Shown piece by piece: positions 26,101 to 38,100 of a DNA stretch of 64,000 nt. This DNA is from Rhabdornis inornatus (taxonomy: Eukaryota; Chordata; Aves; Passeriformes; Rhabdornithidae): NCBI GenBank assembly GCA_013397075.1, contig VWZS01002702.1, positions 62,324-126,323 on the forward strand, written 5' to 3'. The notes under the pieces were generated by a model. It saw only the letters and a list, made by a program, of their open reading frames with translations. It did not search any database and was not told the origin of the DNA. A program made the position numbers and the translations under genes. Positions within the stretch are counted from its first letter, which is position 1. Every line of letters begins with the position of its first letter.

Positions 26101-29100
26101 ACAGGATTGGAATTTAAGCACTTGTGCCATCTGATCACTTACTGTCACAAATACAGTAAGAAAGCATCCTACCCTCACCACTTTGCTAGAAACTGGACAA
26201 TGGTGAGAAAGCTGACAATTTGAGCAGCAGGTGAAAGAGGGCAGGATCTCCTCAAACTCATTTAACTGTAAAGAGAAGCAGAGTGAATATCAGGTCCCAA
26301 TCTAGGTTATTATGCCATCAAGATATTGTATTGTGAATCAGGATTTAAGAAGAGCAATATTTATCAATCTGGATATTAAATGCTTTCCAGCAAATATGAA
26401 GACAATATAAGCTAAAAGTTAGTGATGAGATTGAACACGTTAACAAAAAATGCTTCATAAATAAATGTATTCAATATATTCTGCTCGTATCACCAACTGT
26501 AGACAGCTGTATAATGTGATACACACAGGATAAAAATGAGAATGAAGAGAATGCTTGCTATCTTTAACACACTGCACTTCTACAAGCCAGTGCAGAGGAA
26601 GCTTAAAGCCTAGAGTTTACTTAGATTTATTTTTCAGAGATTTTAGGATGTCCAGATGTTGCCAGAGCACCTTTAATTTCTCTTGAAATATATACGCTAA
26701 CTGTGCTGCAATTGCTGCGTTATGTTTTCCACCATTCTTTTCCTGCTGGCCTTGCACTCCCCTCAGAGAACCTGATCTTAGCATGCTGCAGCCTTTAAAC
26801 TGATCTTGACCCATGCCAGGGGCCAGAAAAGCTGAATACACAGCCTACTTTAATTTCTTTATACTCAGCTTGTGTAAAAGGTCAGTATGCAGAGTATGGG
26901 TGGGTCAAAGCCCACTGACATGGACAAAAATGTTATGCAGGTGCACAGGGATGGAAGTTTGCACAGGAAGTTGCAATTCCAGTTTATGTATCAGGGAAAG
27001 GTCACACACAGAAGAAGTCCCTCCCATTGGATTGACTGGCCCTAAGGAATAAACTGGTTAAAAGATGGTGGAACCACACCTGTTTTTTTCCTCCACTTTG
27101 CTTTCAACAGCAACATAGTGTAGGAACAGAGAAAACCTGGACATTGGGATCACTTGTGTGCCAGCATGGCCACACCCCCAAGCTGCATCCTTTAAGCTAA
27201 ATTATCCCAAATCACAGCAAAAGCTCTGTCCATCCCACTTACCATCTTGTCTGAGTAGGTCCTACTCTATATATTTCACCTTCAGAACTTTAAAATTGTT
27301 TATTTCAGCCATATTCCTTCTCCTCAGCCTTTGTTCCAGGATATCAGAACAGTTTGCTTCAAAGAAGGGATATTTATATGACGCCTAATAAATGGCATAT
27401 AACATTAAGGTTCTTCCCAATAAATTCTTTCTCAGGAAGTGACAGATCTACCTTTATTTCTCATTTTGCAGAACTGCAGAATATGTCCTCCCATCTCTAG
27501 TATACACATTTATTAATATTTCCTTTTGAACTCACATACTCAGGAGGGAGTTTCCCAAAGGAAGGCCTTCCAACTAGTGTTCCACGTCAACTTATGACCC
27601 TGAAGCAAACTAGTTGACATGCCAGTATCTTCCAAGGGTGACATATCTATTCCCCTGATATATGAGCACCTTGAACTCAATGTCATGTAGTCCAAATTGC
27701 AGAGGTAACTAGATCATGATGCAATTCTGCTGATTTGCTGGGATTGCATAGAGGGGTATTTGGTTTATGGAACTCAGTGACGTGTTCATCTCTATTTTGA
27801 AACTGTGCTGAAGAAAGACAACACTGCTTGATTAGTTCCCAGTCTTTTTCCCTCACTGCCAGTGCTCTGAGAGATGTTAGTTTTAAAACCAAAAACCTTC
27901 AGCATGCTAAGTAGATGCTACCCCTTCAAAGGGATATGTTTCTTGTACTCTCACTTTTAATACTACTGCCATCTTCTAAATACCTGCTTTACTTGGAAAT
28001 GATGACTCTTTCCACCTCCTTCTGTTTCTACCCCATACTGACTTCCTATGTTACACAGATAAGGACAGAGAATAATTACAGTACAGGTGTTAGAATTTAG
28101 CCTTTTATATTTACAGCACTTATGGATAACATCAATATTCAGTCAATATCTTCTCCTGAGGAACTCAGGAGCACACTGGCAGTCCCACCAAGGTCAGAGA
28201 ACATGTTTGACAAATACAAACAGTATTTGTCTCATAGCAGAAATGTCCCCACTATGCATAATCAATCATTCTTACAGGAGCCACTCAGTTTTCTTCAAAT
28301 AAACTTTAGTAGGATTTTCTGATTCTCCAGAAGTCTTATAGATGCTGTACAAAACTTTGCCTACTGCCAAGTGGTAGAAAAGGTGAAGAAAATTCTTATA
28401 CCAGAGGAGAATTAAAAGGAGTGCTTTATAGGAAGGAAGTAGGAACCATTAATCTTTCATTTCAGAAAGCAAAAACTATAATGGTATAGACTGTTGCAAA
28501 ATCTTTTCCCCTCTAGCATGAGTTGAAAACATAATGCAGTCAGTGGGGAAGGACCGCAGCATCCCAGCTTTGCTTCTCACAGCAGTAGATGAAATAACTG
28601 ATTTTGACTGGTGAGTGGATAAAACTAGGAGCACAGGGATGAGAATGTAGAATTTAATTTCCTTTGTATTCACTTTCTTTTTTGAATTAAGTCTCTGTTG
28701 CAGACACAGTTTAAAACAGTGTTGAGATTAAATTTAGCAAAAGAAGTGTGTATATGCATATTTATATTTCTGAGCAATTTTTATGGGGTAATATAAAACA
28801 GCTGAAAGTAGGAATTTCTGTGTGAGGCACACATTCCTATCATTGGTGGTTAAAAACTCAAATCTCATTGGGGCTTTCCTCTGCTGAATTCAAAACACTG
28901 TCACTGATGACCCCACTATTCCTCACCATGGACCAAAAGTCACACACAAATAGGGTTTTAACACGCTCTGCTGGCCAGGTCAAACCCTTTGCAAAGGCAT
29001 TATGGTATTAGCCTGTCAATTGTTCCTGTATTATTTGTCCAATTTCTGTTAATTCTGCATGAGCACAGAGAAAGGAGAGGACAAGAAAGTGTGGCCAGAG

Positions 29101-29239
29101 CTGGTCCATTTTAACAGCAACTCTAAAAATATTTAAGCTTTTATATGAAAGATATGCTGCCTTATTCTTGTGACAAAACCAACACCAAATGCTTTGCTCA
29201 GTCATAGAAAGACAACAACTTGGGTCCAGTCCCCTTTTC
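23178..29239. other. Gene-poor stretch
   Basis: Apart from the weak candidate exon at 24471-24561 nothing is recognised. Short minus-strand frames at 23177-23655 and 26617-26841 have no supported splice borders or family match. Confidence 0.5.
24471..24561 (-). other. Candidate 91-bp exon, minus strand
   Basis: The segment lies between an acceptor, AATTATTTCAG (24562-24572), and a donor, CATTT|GTAAGT (24465-24470). Two of the three frames are open across it; one reads LTVDEIRLWSLERRPHSGYT and continues. The size and both splice borders suit an internal exon, but no protein family is recognised and no adjoining exon is assured. A second donor-like CCAG|GTACTC lies at about 24321 on the same strand. 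Confidence 0.17.
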
Positions 29240-29640
29240 AAAGCAGGTGCAATTAGATCTGGTGGAACTGGGCTTTAATCTGCCCAGTTCTCCAAGGACA
29301 AAGATCCCATGACTTCTCTGGTCATTTGTTCCAGTGTTTGAGCACCCTCACAATGAAAACATTTCCTGTGTAACTGAAATGTACTGTGATCCAGTTTACA
29401 TGCTTTGTCTCTCATCCTATAGCTCTGCACCCCTGGGAAGAGCCACCCTCTGCACTTCTCCTATTAAACAGATGAAGAGAACAATAAGGTCTCTCCTTCA
29501 CTTCCTCTCCTCCACTTCCTCTCCTCCAGGCTCAAATAACCAAATTTTCTCAGCCTCTCCTTGTGTGCCATGTACTTCAATTCCCTATTTATCTTAGTGG
29601 TCTTTTCCTGAATTAACTCCAGTATGAAAATGTCTTTCTG
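29240..29640 (-). mobile_element. CR1 LINE fragment, minus orientation
   Basis: Read on the plus strand this matches reverse-oriented CR1: 'CATTTGTTCCAGTGTTTGAG' followed by 'CACCCTCACAATGAAAACAT', later 'AAGGTCTCTCCTTC', 'CTCCTCCAGGCTCAAATAAC', 'TCTCAGCCTCTCCTTGTG' and 'GTGGTCTTTTCCTGAATTAA'. Within it a short direct duplication, CACTTCCTCTCCTC, is found at 29500-29526. Both ends are degraded. No coding capacity remains. Confidence 0.82.
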
Positions 29641-32600
29641 GTGCTAGAGAGCCATTAAGAAGTGCTCACGTACCAGACAGTTGCATCTCAGTTAAACGAC
29701 TGTAAAGATTTGAAACTCTTTCAAAAGTAGACATAAAATATTTTACAAGTCGATCATAAACTGTCATACTTTTGCATTTCATCTGCTCTGTATTGCATAA
29801 AGCTTTTACACACTACAATATACATGATTTAATATATATCAATACCAGAAGCTGTCAAACTTCTGTTTTCTAAAGTTTTTCTGCTGGAATTAGGAACTGG
29901 AAACTAGGACACTTCCTGCGTAAGCTTTACCTTCACTCACAGCACAAAGAAATATTAACAAGGACATTGGGACTTTGAAAAGTGTCACAGCTTCGCTGTC
30001 CTAGATTTGAAAAGGAAATAGCAATGCAGTGTCTGCTACATTGAGACTGGCTCCTGGGAGCCAGAGGGAAAGCACATGAAAAGCAACTTCTTTTTTTTTT
30101 TTTAATAACAGCACAGGTTTCTAAATTTAAACCTCCAAACAGAGAGATCTTGCAAAGATCTTAAAGTGATACCTTAACCCACTTTTAGAAACCATGATTC
30201 TTGCAAAGTGCTACTCATTTATAGAAAAATAACAGCATAGGGATTACATCACCTCAAAAATACATAAGAGGATAGAGGATAATCGAGGATTCTGTGCTTC
30301 CAAAAGAAAGTTGGTGCAAAGATCAACCTTCTCTGAGTTAATATTGACAAAAGACAAATGAACCAAACTTTCTCTTGCTCTGAGCAAACCTGGCAAAGCA
30401 CAATTCCAAAGAGGCACGTGCCAACAGAGGGGAGAGGCTGCACCAGCCTCACGTGAGCAAGTGGCTGGAGCAAACATTGCTCCATCCCAAGAAAACACTG
30501 CACAGACCCCTGTGTAATCCTGCACCTGCATCTGTCTGAGACAAGCAGAATGCCTGGCATTTTCTCCAGTTGGTTTCCTACAGCACTCGGAGTATCTCCA
30601 TAGCTCCAGCAGCCAGCCAGGTCAAACACAATAAATAAATCAAGAGCCTGCTAAAATGTGCACTCAGCCAGAAATAGAGCTTTCAAACAGTTTTGTGGGT
30701 TTCTTTGTTTTGGGTTCTTTTTTTAACCAGTGGACACCTGGAGGTAAAATGGGGACCTCTCCTAAATCCCTTATCAAATTGATGACTAGATTACTCAGAT
30801 ATATTAGCCTGCATTGTACAAAAGCCACAAAGTCTTTGACCTCATTTAAGCTGCTGAAAAAACAGAGGCACAAAAACGGCAGTGAAAAACATTTAAAATT
30901 AGACACTGAGCTATTCAGACATCGTGTGCTAAATACTGTTTTATTCACTGTCAGGGAGCGAGTGCTGCAATCAGGAAGTTCCATAAGACCTGAAAACGAC
31001 AGTGGCTTGTGTAGTGAGAAGGAAGTGACAACTATTCCAGTGAGCTCCTCAGTCTGTCTGTGGGCAACAAAATTTTTTATGTTTGATTTTTGCAAAGTTC
31101 TTCACAGAGTTTAAGCTCACATGTAAGATTCCCAGCCCCTGGCAGAGCACCAAGGCTACAAGGTTACAGTGACAAGACTCACAGAACTCCTGAAAACTCC
31201 CTGTATGAAAAGTTACAGCTTGGTAGAAGTAACTGACCTTTGTTGAAAGTCAAAGCAGTGTAAACAGAAGTGTTGTCTTTCCATAACAAGTACTTGCATG
31301 ACTCGGGCAATCCCCTGAACTGAGGAATTCAAGTACCTTTACAAAATACAGGGAAGCAAGACTATAGCTGGAAATGACTTGTCTTGCAAAGAATCTCTGA
31401 CCGTTTGCTCTTTTTCCATTTGTACTTAAGGAAACATCAGAAAGGTTGTAATTTCCACCATTTTGTGCAGTGGTTCAAGAACAACCAGCTCCCCTGATTT
31501 TCTTTGTCACCAAAATGTTGCAGAGTTTTCTGCCATGGTATTGCCAGGCAGCTGTCACATTCAAATCTCACTATTATAGCAGTTGGTGTCATTTCCTTTA
31601 GCATATATTTAGTGCTTGTTTGCATTCTTATTTTCTGCCCTTAACTTTCGGGGAATAAAATGTTAGTGGCATATGCAATATTCCAGACTTTTGCTATGGA
31701 TGCTGATCAGTATGATTGGTGTAGTTTCTATACCATATAATGGGAAAATCAGCAAAAAAATGGTTACTCTAGTTTGGAAACAGCCCATTATACCTCTGAA
31801 TAACCTGAAAAAGGCTTAGAAATAAAAATACTGAAATTAATTCATAGGAGGAAATGGGCAGGGAAGAATCTGTTCCTTTTCAATACAACATTTAGGAAGA
31901 GACAAAATAAATACAGCACAATTCCAGTCATTTAGATGCCAAGAAAAAGGACCAACTATGTTTAAAATAAGTGATTTATTATGGTTTATATAGTCCGTGT
32001 ATGCACCCACATCCCCCCCAAGGATCTGGATAGCAAAGTTTCATGGACCTTCACCTACTACAAACTGGGAAGGAGGCCAAGAACAACCTTTCTACTTGCT
32101 TTGATGGCTGTGTTTTCTATCAAGCCATGGAAAATTGCAGAGGGACGGTCAAAAAGTGAATGTATTTCTATGCTTCAAAAATCTGGACTGATCATTTTTG
32201 TAAACAAAATCTCAAGGAAAACCCCTCATAAGATCCACGGCAAGGGATATTCAGACAGTTGATGCACATGGAGCGGGTATTGTATGCATGTTCTGCACAT
32301 CCATATTGCTACGCCACAAAATTTTTAAAGATATTGTAAAAACCCCAATATGGAGCCCATTGCATTAATATTTACTGTTTGATTTCTGAGCATTTTTATA
32401 TTTTCTCTTTCTTGACAGTTAGCAAATATTCTACAATTCCCACTAATGCTGGAATTTTGAAGTGAAAGTCAGGCAGCACATCTGATCAAGTATTTCAGTG
32501 GTTGGCCTGATCCACCAGCTGGCTCTGCAGGATGGCCCTCTGAGACAGGGCCTAAGGAGCACACTTATAGCATTTAGTATTTAGAAATATTGTGAAACAC

Positions 32601-34795
32601 ATACTGCTCCAAACTATTTTTAAAAATTATTTTGATCTGACAGAGAACATATAGAGTATCTGTGCCTTCTGGATGGGAAGCCAGAGTAGAAGTGAAATAT
32701 CTTGAGTCAACACAATTACAATGGACATTTATGTTTTAACAACTGATTAATGTCAAAAATGCAGTTCCAAAACTCAGGGGAAGTAGGTGAGAGCGTGCAG
32801 GATTTGTGCCCCAAGCCGAAGCAGCTGCACAGTAGGAGCTGCTCAACTTACAAGGATGTAACAGTGCTTAATCAAACCTGAGGTAACACCTTCCACAAGT
32901 GGAAAATTTACTGAGTTAATCTTTATAACCTGTAAGATATTGGCATGTGGCAATTTTACAAATTGAAATGCAATTATTTGATTTCCTTAACACCAAGTAC
33001 TGCAAAATTGCAAGGAATCAGGGATAGAAAATTTATGCTGAAAGCCAGAGAAGGTGAATGCAGGCTGGAGTGCATGTGCTCAGTTCGAGCTCTCCCCACC
33101 CACCTCCTTGCTGCCCCAAAGGCTTTTATTGCACATGGGAACAGCCTCCCATGTTGTTTATAAATTGCCAAATAAATATGACTTGACCATGAAACTTAAA
33201 TTCAATCAAGAAGGCCCATCACTTTGAAGTTACAGCTATATCTCAGGAATTAAATTTGTTCACTAACTAATCAACAATATTGATGTCCTTCATGGTTATT
33301 GATGCTCACAGACAAAACCATAAATATTATGGTTTATCAAGGGATGTTTTTCTTCATGGATTTATGACAGTGTTGATGTTTGATGTGGTATTTGGTACCT
33401 CAAAAGGAGATTCTTGGTACTTTCTTGGCTTGGTCATAAACATCCAAATTCATTTACTCTTGAAGAAAATAAATCAGACATTTGTGAAAAGGTAGCAAAA
33501 CAGCTTAACATATTTCTGTTATGATATCAAATGGCAAAACCCAAAAGTCAATTCATAGTGAAAGCTTCCACTACTCTGAATTAGAAATTATTTTACTGCC
33601 GTATCTTTGCAAAGTGATTCCTGAAAAGGTTTTGTACACCTCTCTTGCAAATCCTATGATTATCACACTGCAGCAGCATTCTGCACGTGAACTTGAATTT
33701 AATTTTCAATTTTTTCTTATGATTCTTAATATTAAAGGGCACTTACTGGGTCTCAATTAGTTGGATTGATGGTAATTTTTATCTCATAAGAGTAATGCAA
33801 ACGAAGTATTCAAACCTCCAGACACCTATTGCAGTGCATTGGAGAGAGGCCAGCTTTCACTCACAATGTTCTTTGACTAAATTGAATCCATATGTTTACA
33901 TGGAATAAAATATTACAAATGCCTCCCAGGGGCAGCCAATCATTATTGAGTGCTTTAATAACCTAAACCAAAAATTCTTTAAGGTGACAACTAACTTGTA
34001 GCCAGAAAGATACTTTTGTTTATTTTTCTTTTTTTTTTTTAATAATGCAGGGTGTATTATCCTAATTTAATTCCAACTTGTCATCAACAAAATACTTATC
34101 TGGGATAATTCTGAAAAAGCTGTACAACAAACCATTTGTGAAAGCAGTAATAACTTAGTTCTAAACATATGGTTCCAATTTTGGTTTTCCTTTCCCCCCC
34201 ATAAATGTAACTTAGTTGTTGTAGTTTTATTTTTGCAACACATAAATCTGATATCTTTGAGAGAGAGATCTAGACATAAAAGAAAAGCTACATTTACATT
34301 TTAAAGGTACTTCAGTTGCCCACAATTTTGTTCCCATAACAATACAGTCCTATTCAATAGGGTACCAGCTCTTGAAGTTTAAATTCATAGAAAGGCTACT
34401 ATTTAACAGGAAATTCCTGGAAAGACATTTCATCTTTACATTTCTTGGGAAAATCACTTGACGCTGTCTAAACAAACAGAGTTTATTTATATCTGCAGCT
34501 TGTACACATACAAATCTAAATTCTAGATTTCATAGAAATCAGTGTGAAGTTGACCTGTGAGAACTCAACAACAGGTCAGGAGACTATATTAATTTTCAAT
34601 ATATTCAAGCATACAGCAAATTAGTGTGAGATTTCCACCTGGATTTCAGCTTCCTTCTAGATTTACTTTATTAGGAACTTGAAACATGCAGAAAGTAAAC
34701 TTATTTTCCATTTTAGCACTAGAAAGTATTTTGGTGATTAAAAATGTATATTAAATATTTATAATTTTTTATTTCCATTTCTTAAATGCACTTAC
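29641..34795. other. Gene-poor stretch
   Basis: Contains an 18-bp perfect palindrome (CTGGCTCCTGGGAGCCAG, 30047-30064). Between 30656 and 31114 long frames are open on both strands at once (152 and 143 codons), without splice support or a recognised family. Otherwise AT-rich, with no repeat family recognised. Confidence 0.5.
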
Positions 34796-35169
34796 CAATT
34801 TGTATCTGCCTGGTTCTTGTCCTTGTAGGCTGAGAATACCCATTAATCTCCCATATAGAAGTCTTATCCTGAAGTGCCACTGGGTGTTTAGTGAGGAAAA
34901 CACCTTCATTACTAAGATTCCATGCACAAATTTCTTTCTTCTTCAAAACTTCTCCCTGACAAAACTCATCTCCATCCTCTGTCTCAGTCATTGCAACCAT
35001 TTTGCATGCAATAAATCTCCTGCCTCCTGAGTTACCAGGCACATTTACCACATAAAAGTGGTAAAAGGCAGCATTACCACTTCTAGAATGGTAACTTCTA
35101 GAGTAGAAGCATGTCCCAGAGGCTTCAAGAGAAAGTAGTTTTGTAACCAGGAAAACTGTTTATGTTCCA
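34796..35169 (-). CDS. Candidate exon with 125-codon open frame, unidentified
   Basis: On the minus strand a frame is open from about 35169 down to a consensus donor, CAAATTG|GTAAGTG, at 34796. Possible acceptors are AAACAG near 35167 and CTTGAAG near 35125; neither is strong. The frame includes GRRFIACKMVAMTETEDGDE and the segment AWNLSNEGVFLTKH, then TSIWEINGYSQPTRTRTRQI just before the donor. The composition is protein-like but I recognise no family. It could be a non-coding exon or chance; the donor is the strongest element. Confidence 0.22.
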
Positions 35170-38100
35170 TGTCTGTTAAAATGCAATATATAGATAGAAA
35201 TCTGAAATTCTGTGTAAGGCACAGATGCTTCTGGAGCATCTTTGTCTGTCCACAAATGCTGTGAGGAGTTACTACTAAATTCAAAGAATGCTCAGCAACA
35301 TGAGATAGACTGGAGGGTTCTACCATCCTGTTTGATACTTCCCTAAAACAAGAGATGGAGATATCTGGGACTTGTTAAAGGCTTTCAGTGCATTTGCCAT
35401 GTGAAGAGAAAATGGAACATGCAAAAATGCATCAGCTAAGGATCTAAAATACTATCCACAGAGAAATAGTTGTGGGACTAACTCACCAGACATGCAAAGA
35501 CCAAGCCAACACAAACACAGATGGTGAAGCCCTTTTCAGACCCTATCTGGTGTCAAAGGCAGGAGAAGGTATCAAATGAATGTTGCAACTAAATTACGTG
35601 AGGAATCCAAATTCCTCGATCTCCTTTGCAGCAGTACTTAAGCACACTGAAATAGGCAATGATGAAAGAGGGAGAGTTTCTAGTCTTGCTTTTGGGTTTG
35701 CTACCGAGGAGTTCCCTCAGAACTCTCCCAGGGTAAGAGGCCGACAAACCTGCTGGCCCATGGACACACACATGGCTGCTCCCTTCTCTTCTACTTGAAT
35801 TTCATATCGGTTACTGAAACAAGATACTGAGCATGTCAGTACAAAAATGTCCAGTGTTGTACTAACATATGGAAGATATGTCACAGAGAGGATTCTTCCC
35901 TCTTCTACACTCACGGGTGGTGTCACTCAAAATATTCCACCTTTATTCCATTTGGAGAACAAGATTTAGGCCTACGTTTTATTTTGAAGCCAGACTTGTG
36001 CCGCTCACTGGCTAACAGAAAAGCAGTGGCTTCCAGGAAGGAACTCTGAGACTACAGCGAGAACTGCAGTACACAAATCTATAAAAACTGGATTACAGTT
36101 CACTCCCTCCAGGCCCCCCTCTTCCCTTGAGGACCCTAGCCCATTAGTTTAAGGAGGTTATGCACTCAGGTTCCCAATGTATTACCATGGAAGCTTCTAG
36201 TTATTTTAGACCTGTTGCAAAACTGTAGTCAAAGACAGCTAATACCACCCCTTTTAAATTGCAGCTATTGCTTGCTTCCAGATTATCAAATCTGGTTTCA
36301 AATGCCATATCTTTTAAATAAAGTAACAGGATCTGTCCTATCATTTTTTTCCCCAATAGCTTCACATTGTAATGCAATCAAAGGAAGGGTGCTTAAAGCA
36401 AAACCATGCCAAACCATGGTGTTTAAATAATTTTCATTCATATTTAGTCCCAGAGAATAATTTATAGCATCTTTGAAATGTTTCATTTTGGAACTTAGAT
36501 AATGAACTGAGTTGCAAAGGAACAGGGTACTGACTACACTTAAGGTCTGCAAGTGCTACAGAACAGAAGTGACAGGATTCTAGCACAGACATACCCGCAC
36601 TTTCACACATGAATAATTTTCACAGCTACTCACAACTGAACTAAAAATATAAAAAATACTGTTTTACTGAAACAGTAAAAAAGGGAAAAGCAGACAATTT
36701 CTGACTTTGCTAGCAATGACACTCATCTATATGACAGTCAAAAAGTAGTTGGGATTAAAGTATTCACCTATGATCTGACATCTATACTATTGCTGAGTCA
36801 CATCATATAACATTTATATTGTCTGTTGATTCTGGATTTGTCTGTATTTATGCAGGTGCTTTAGTAGGAAAAAGAGCTTAATCTTTTAGGCCAAAAATAT
36901 CTTATCCTGACCATTAATTATTGGTACCTTTAATCCTGAGGGAGACAAGAGAAGAGAGCTTATTTTAGCTTTTCAGTTTAGATAAGCACTTGTAGCCTGT
37001 AAACAAAACAAGAACAGTAAATGACTCAGTAATTTTACATTAATCTTTAAGGAACAGAAATTAAACAAAATTCCTGACCACTTCAGAGGTTCTTATCTGT
37101 CTAAGCAGGAAAAAATGGAATCCCCAGCCATCCCTTCACTCTGGGCTCAGGCCACAATAATTAATCAGCAAGGATCACCAAGGGCCAGCCCCTGAATCTA
37201 TGGCCTGGTCTGCCTTAATTTGCTTGGACAGACCAAAAACCAGTCTATTTTCTTTCCCCCTGTAGCCTATATTTTTTTTTTACATATTTTAGGACATTTT
37301 CAGTCCGCTCAGACATCCTCCTCCCGCCATGGAAATTTACTTCAAATAAAAAGCAACAGTTGGTAGTCTCCTAATTAGATTGTACTTGAAAACATGCTTG
37401 TAGCTGTAAACTTCTACATTCCTTTTAGCTGGAGCTCTTTTGGGGTTATTGTTATGCCTAGTACTTCTTGGAGAGCATATTTTCCAGCTGTCACTAAGGA
37501 AAAATATCTGGAGGTTAGACCATCTAGCAGTGTTTTCATTACCCCACAGAAACTAGGAGGGGAAAGCAAAGAATTTATGTTAAAAAAAGGTAGCAGCTTT
37601 GGGCACATACTTGCACACTAATTAAATATGAAAATGCTGATACCACTAGGACCCTTAGGCTTAGATAAAAATTAAGAATATCAGATTGATTTGGCAGTAA
37701 AACCCAAAGTTCTGATTTCCAGAATGGTTTCCAATCTTTGCTAGATCAGGTCCTGAAACAACCAAACCGCTGTGATTTTCTTAGGACCTCTGAGCATATT
37801 TTCTCTGCTTTCATCTATCATGACAGTATCAGAATATTTTCTCTGTTAGAATTAGTAAAGTCCAAAGCATATTCCATAAAAATCTTTGCCACATGTCTGT
37901 CTTGAGAAACCAAATGTTTGAGACACCTTTATTTTAAAAATTTTTTTTTTTTCACCCTCAAGATAATAATTTGGTGCTGTCTGGGTTTTGTTGGGCTGAA
38001 GCTGGTATCCAGATGTAATTCCAACAGTAAGAAAAGTTTTTCCATTAAGATAATTTGCAGAAGTTCCCAAAGATGTTCAATGCCTGGGTTTAATCAGCCC

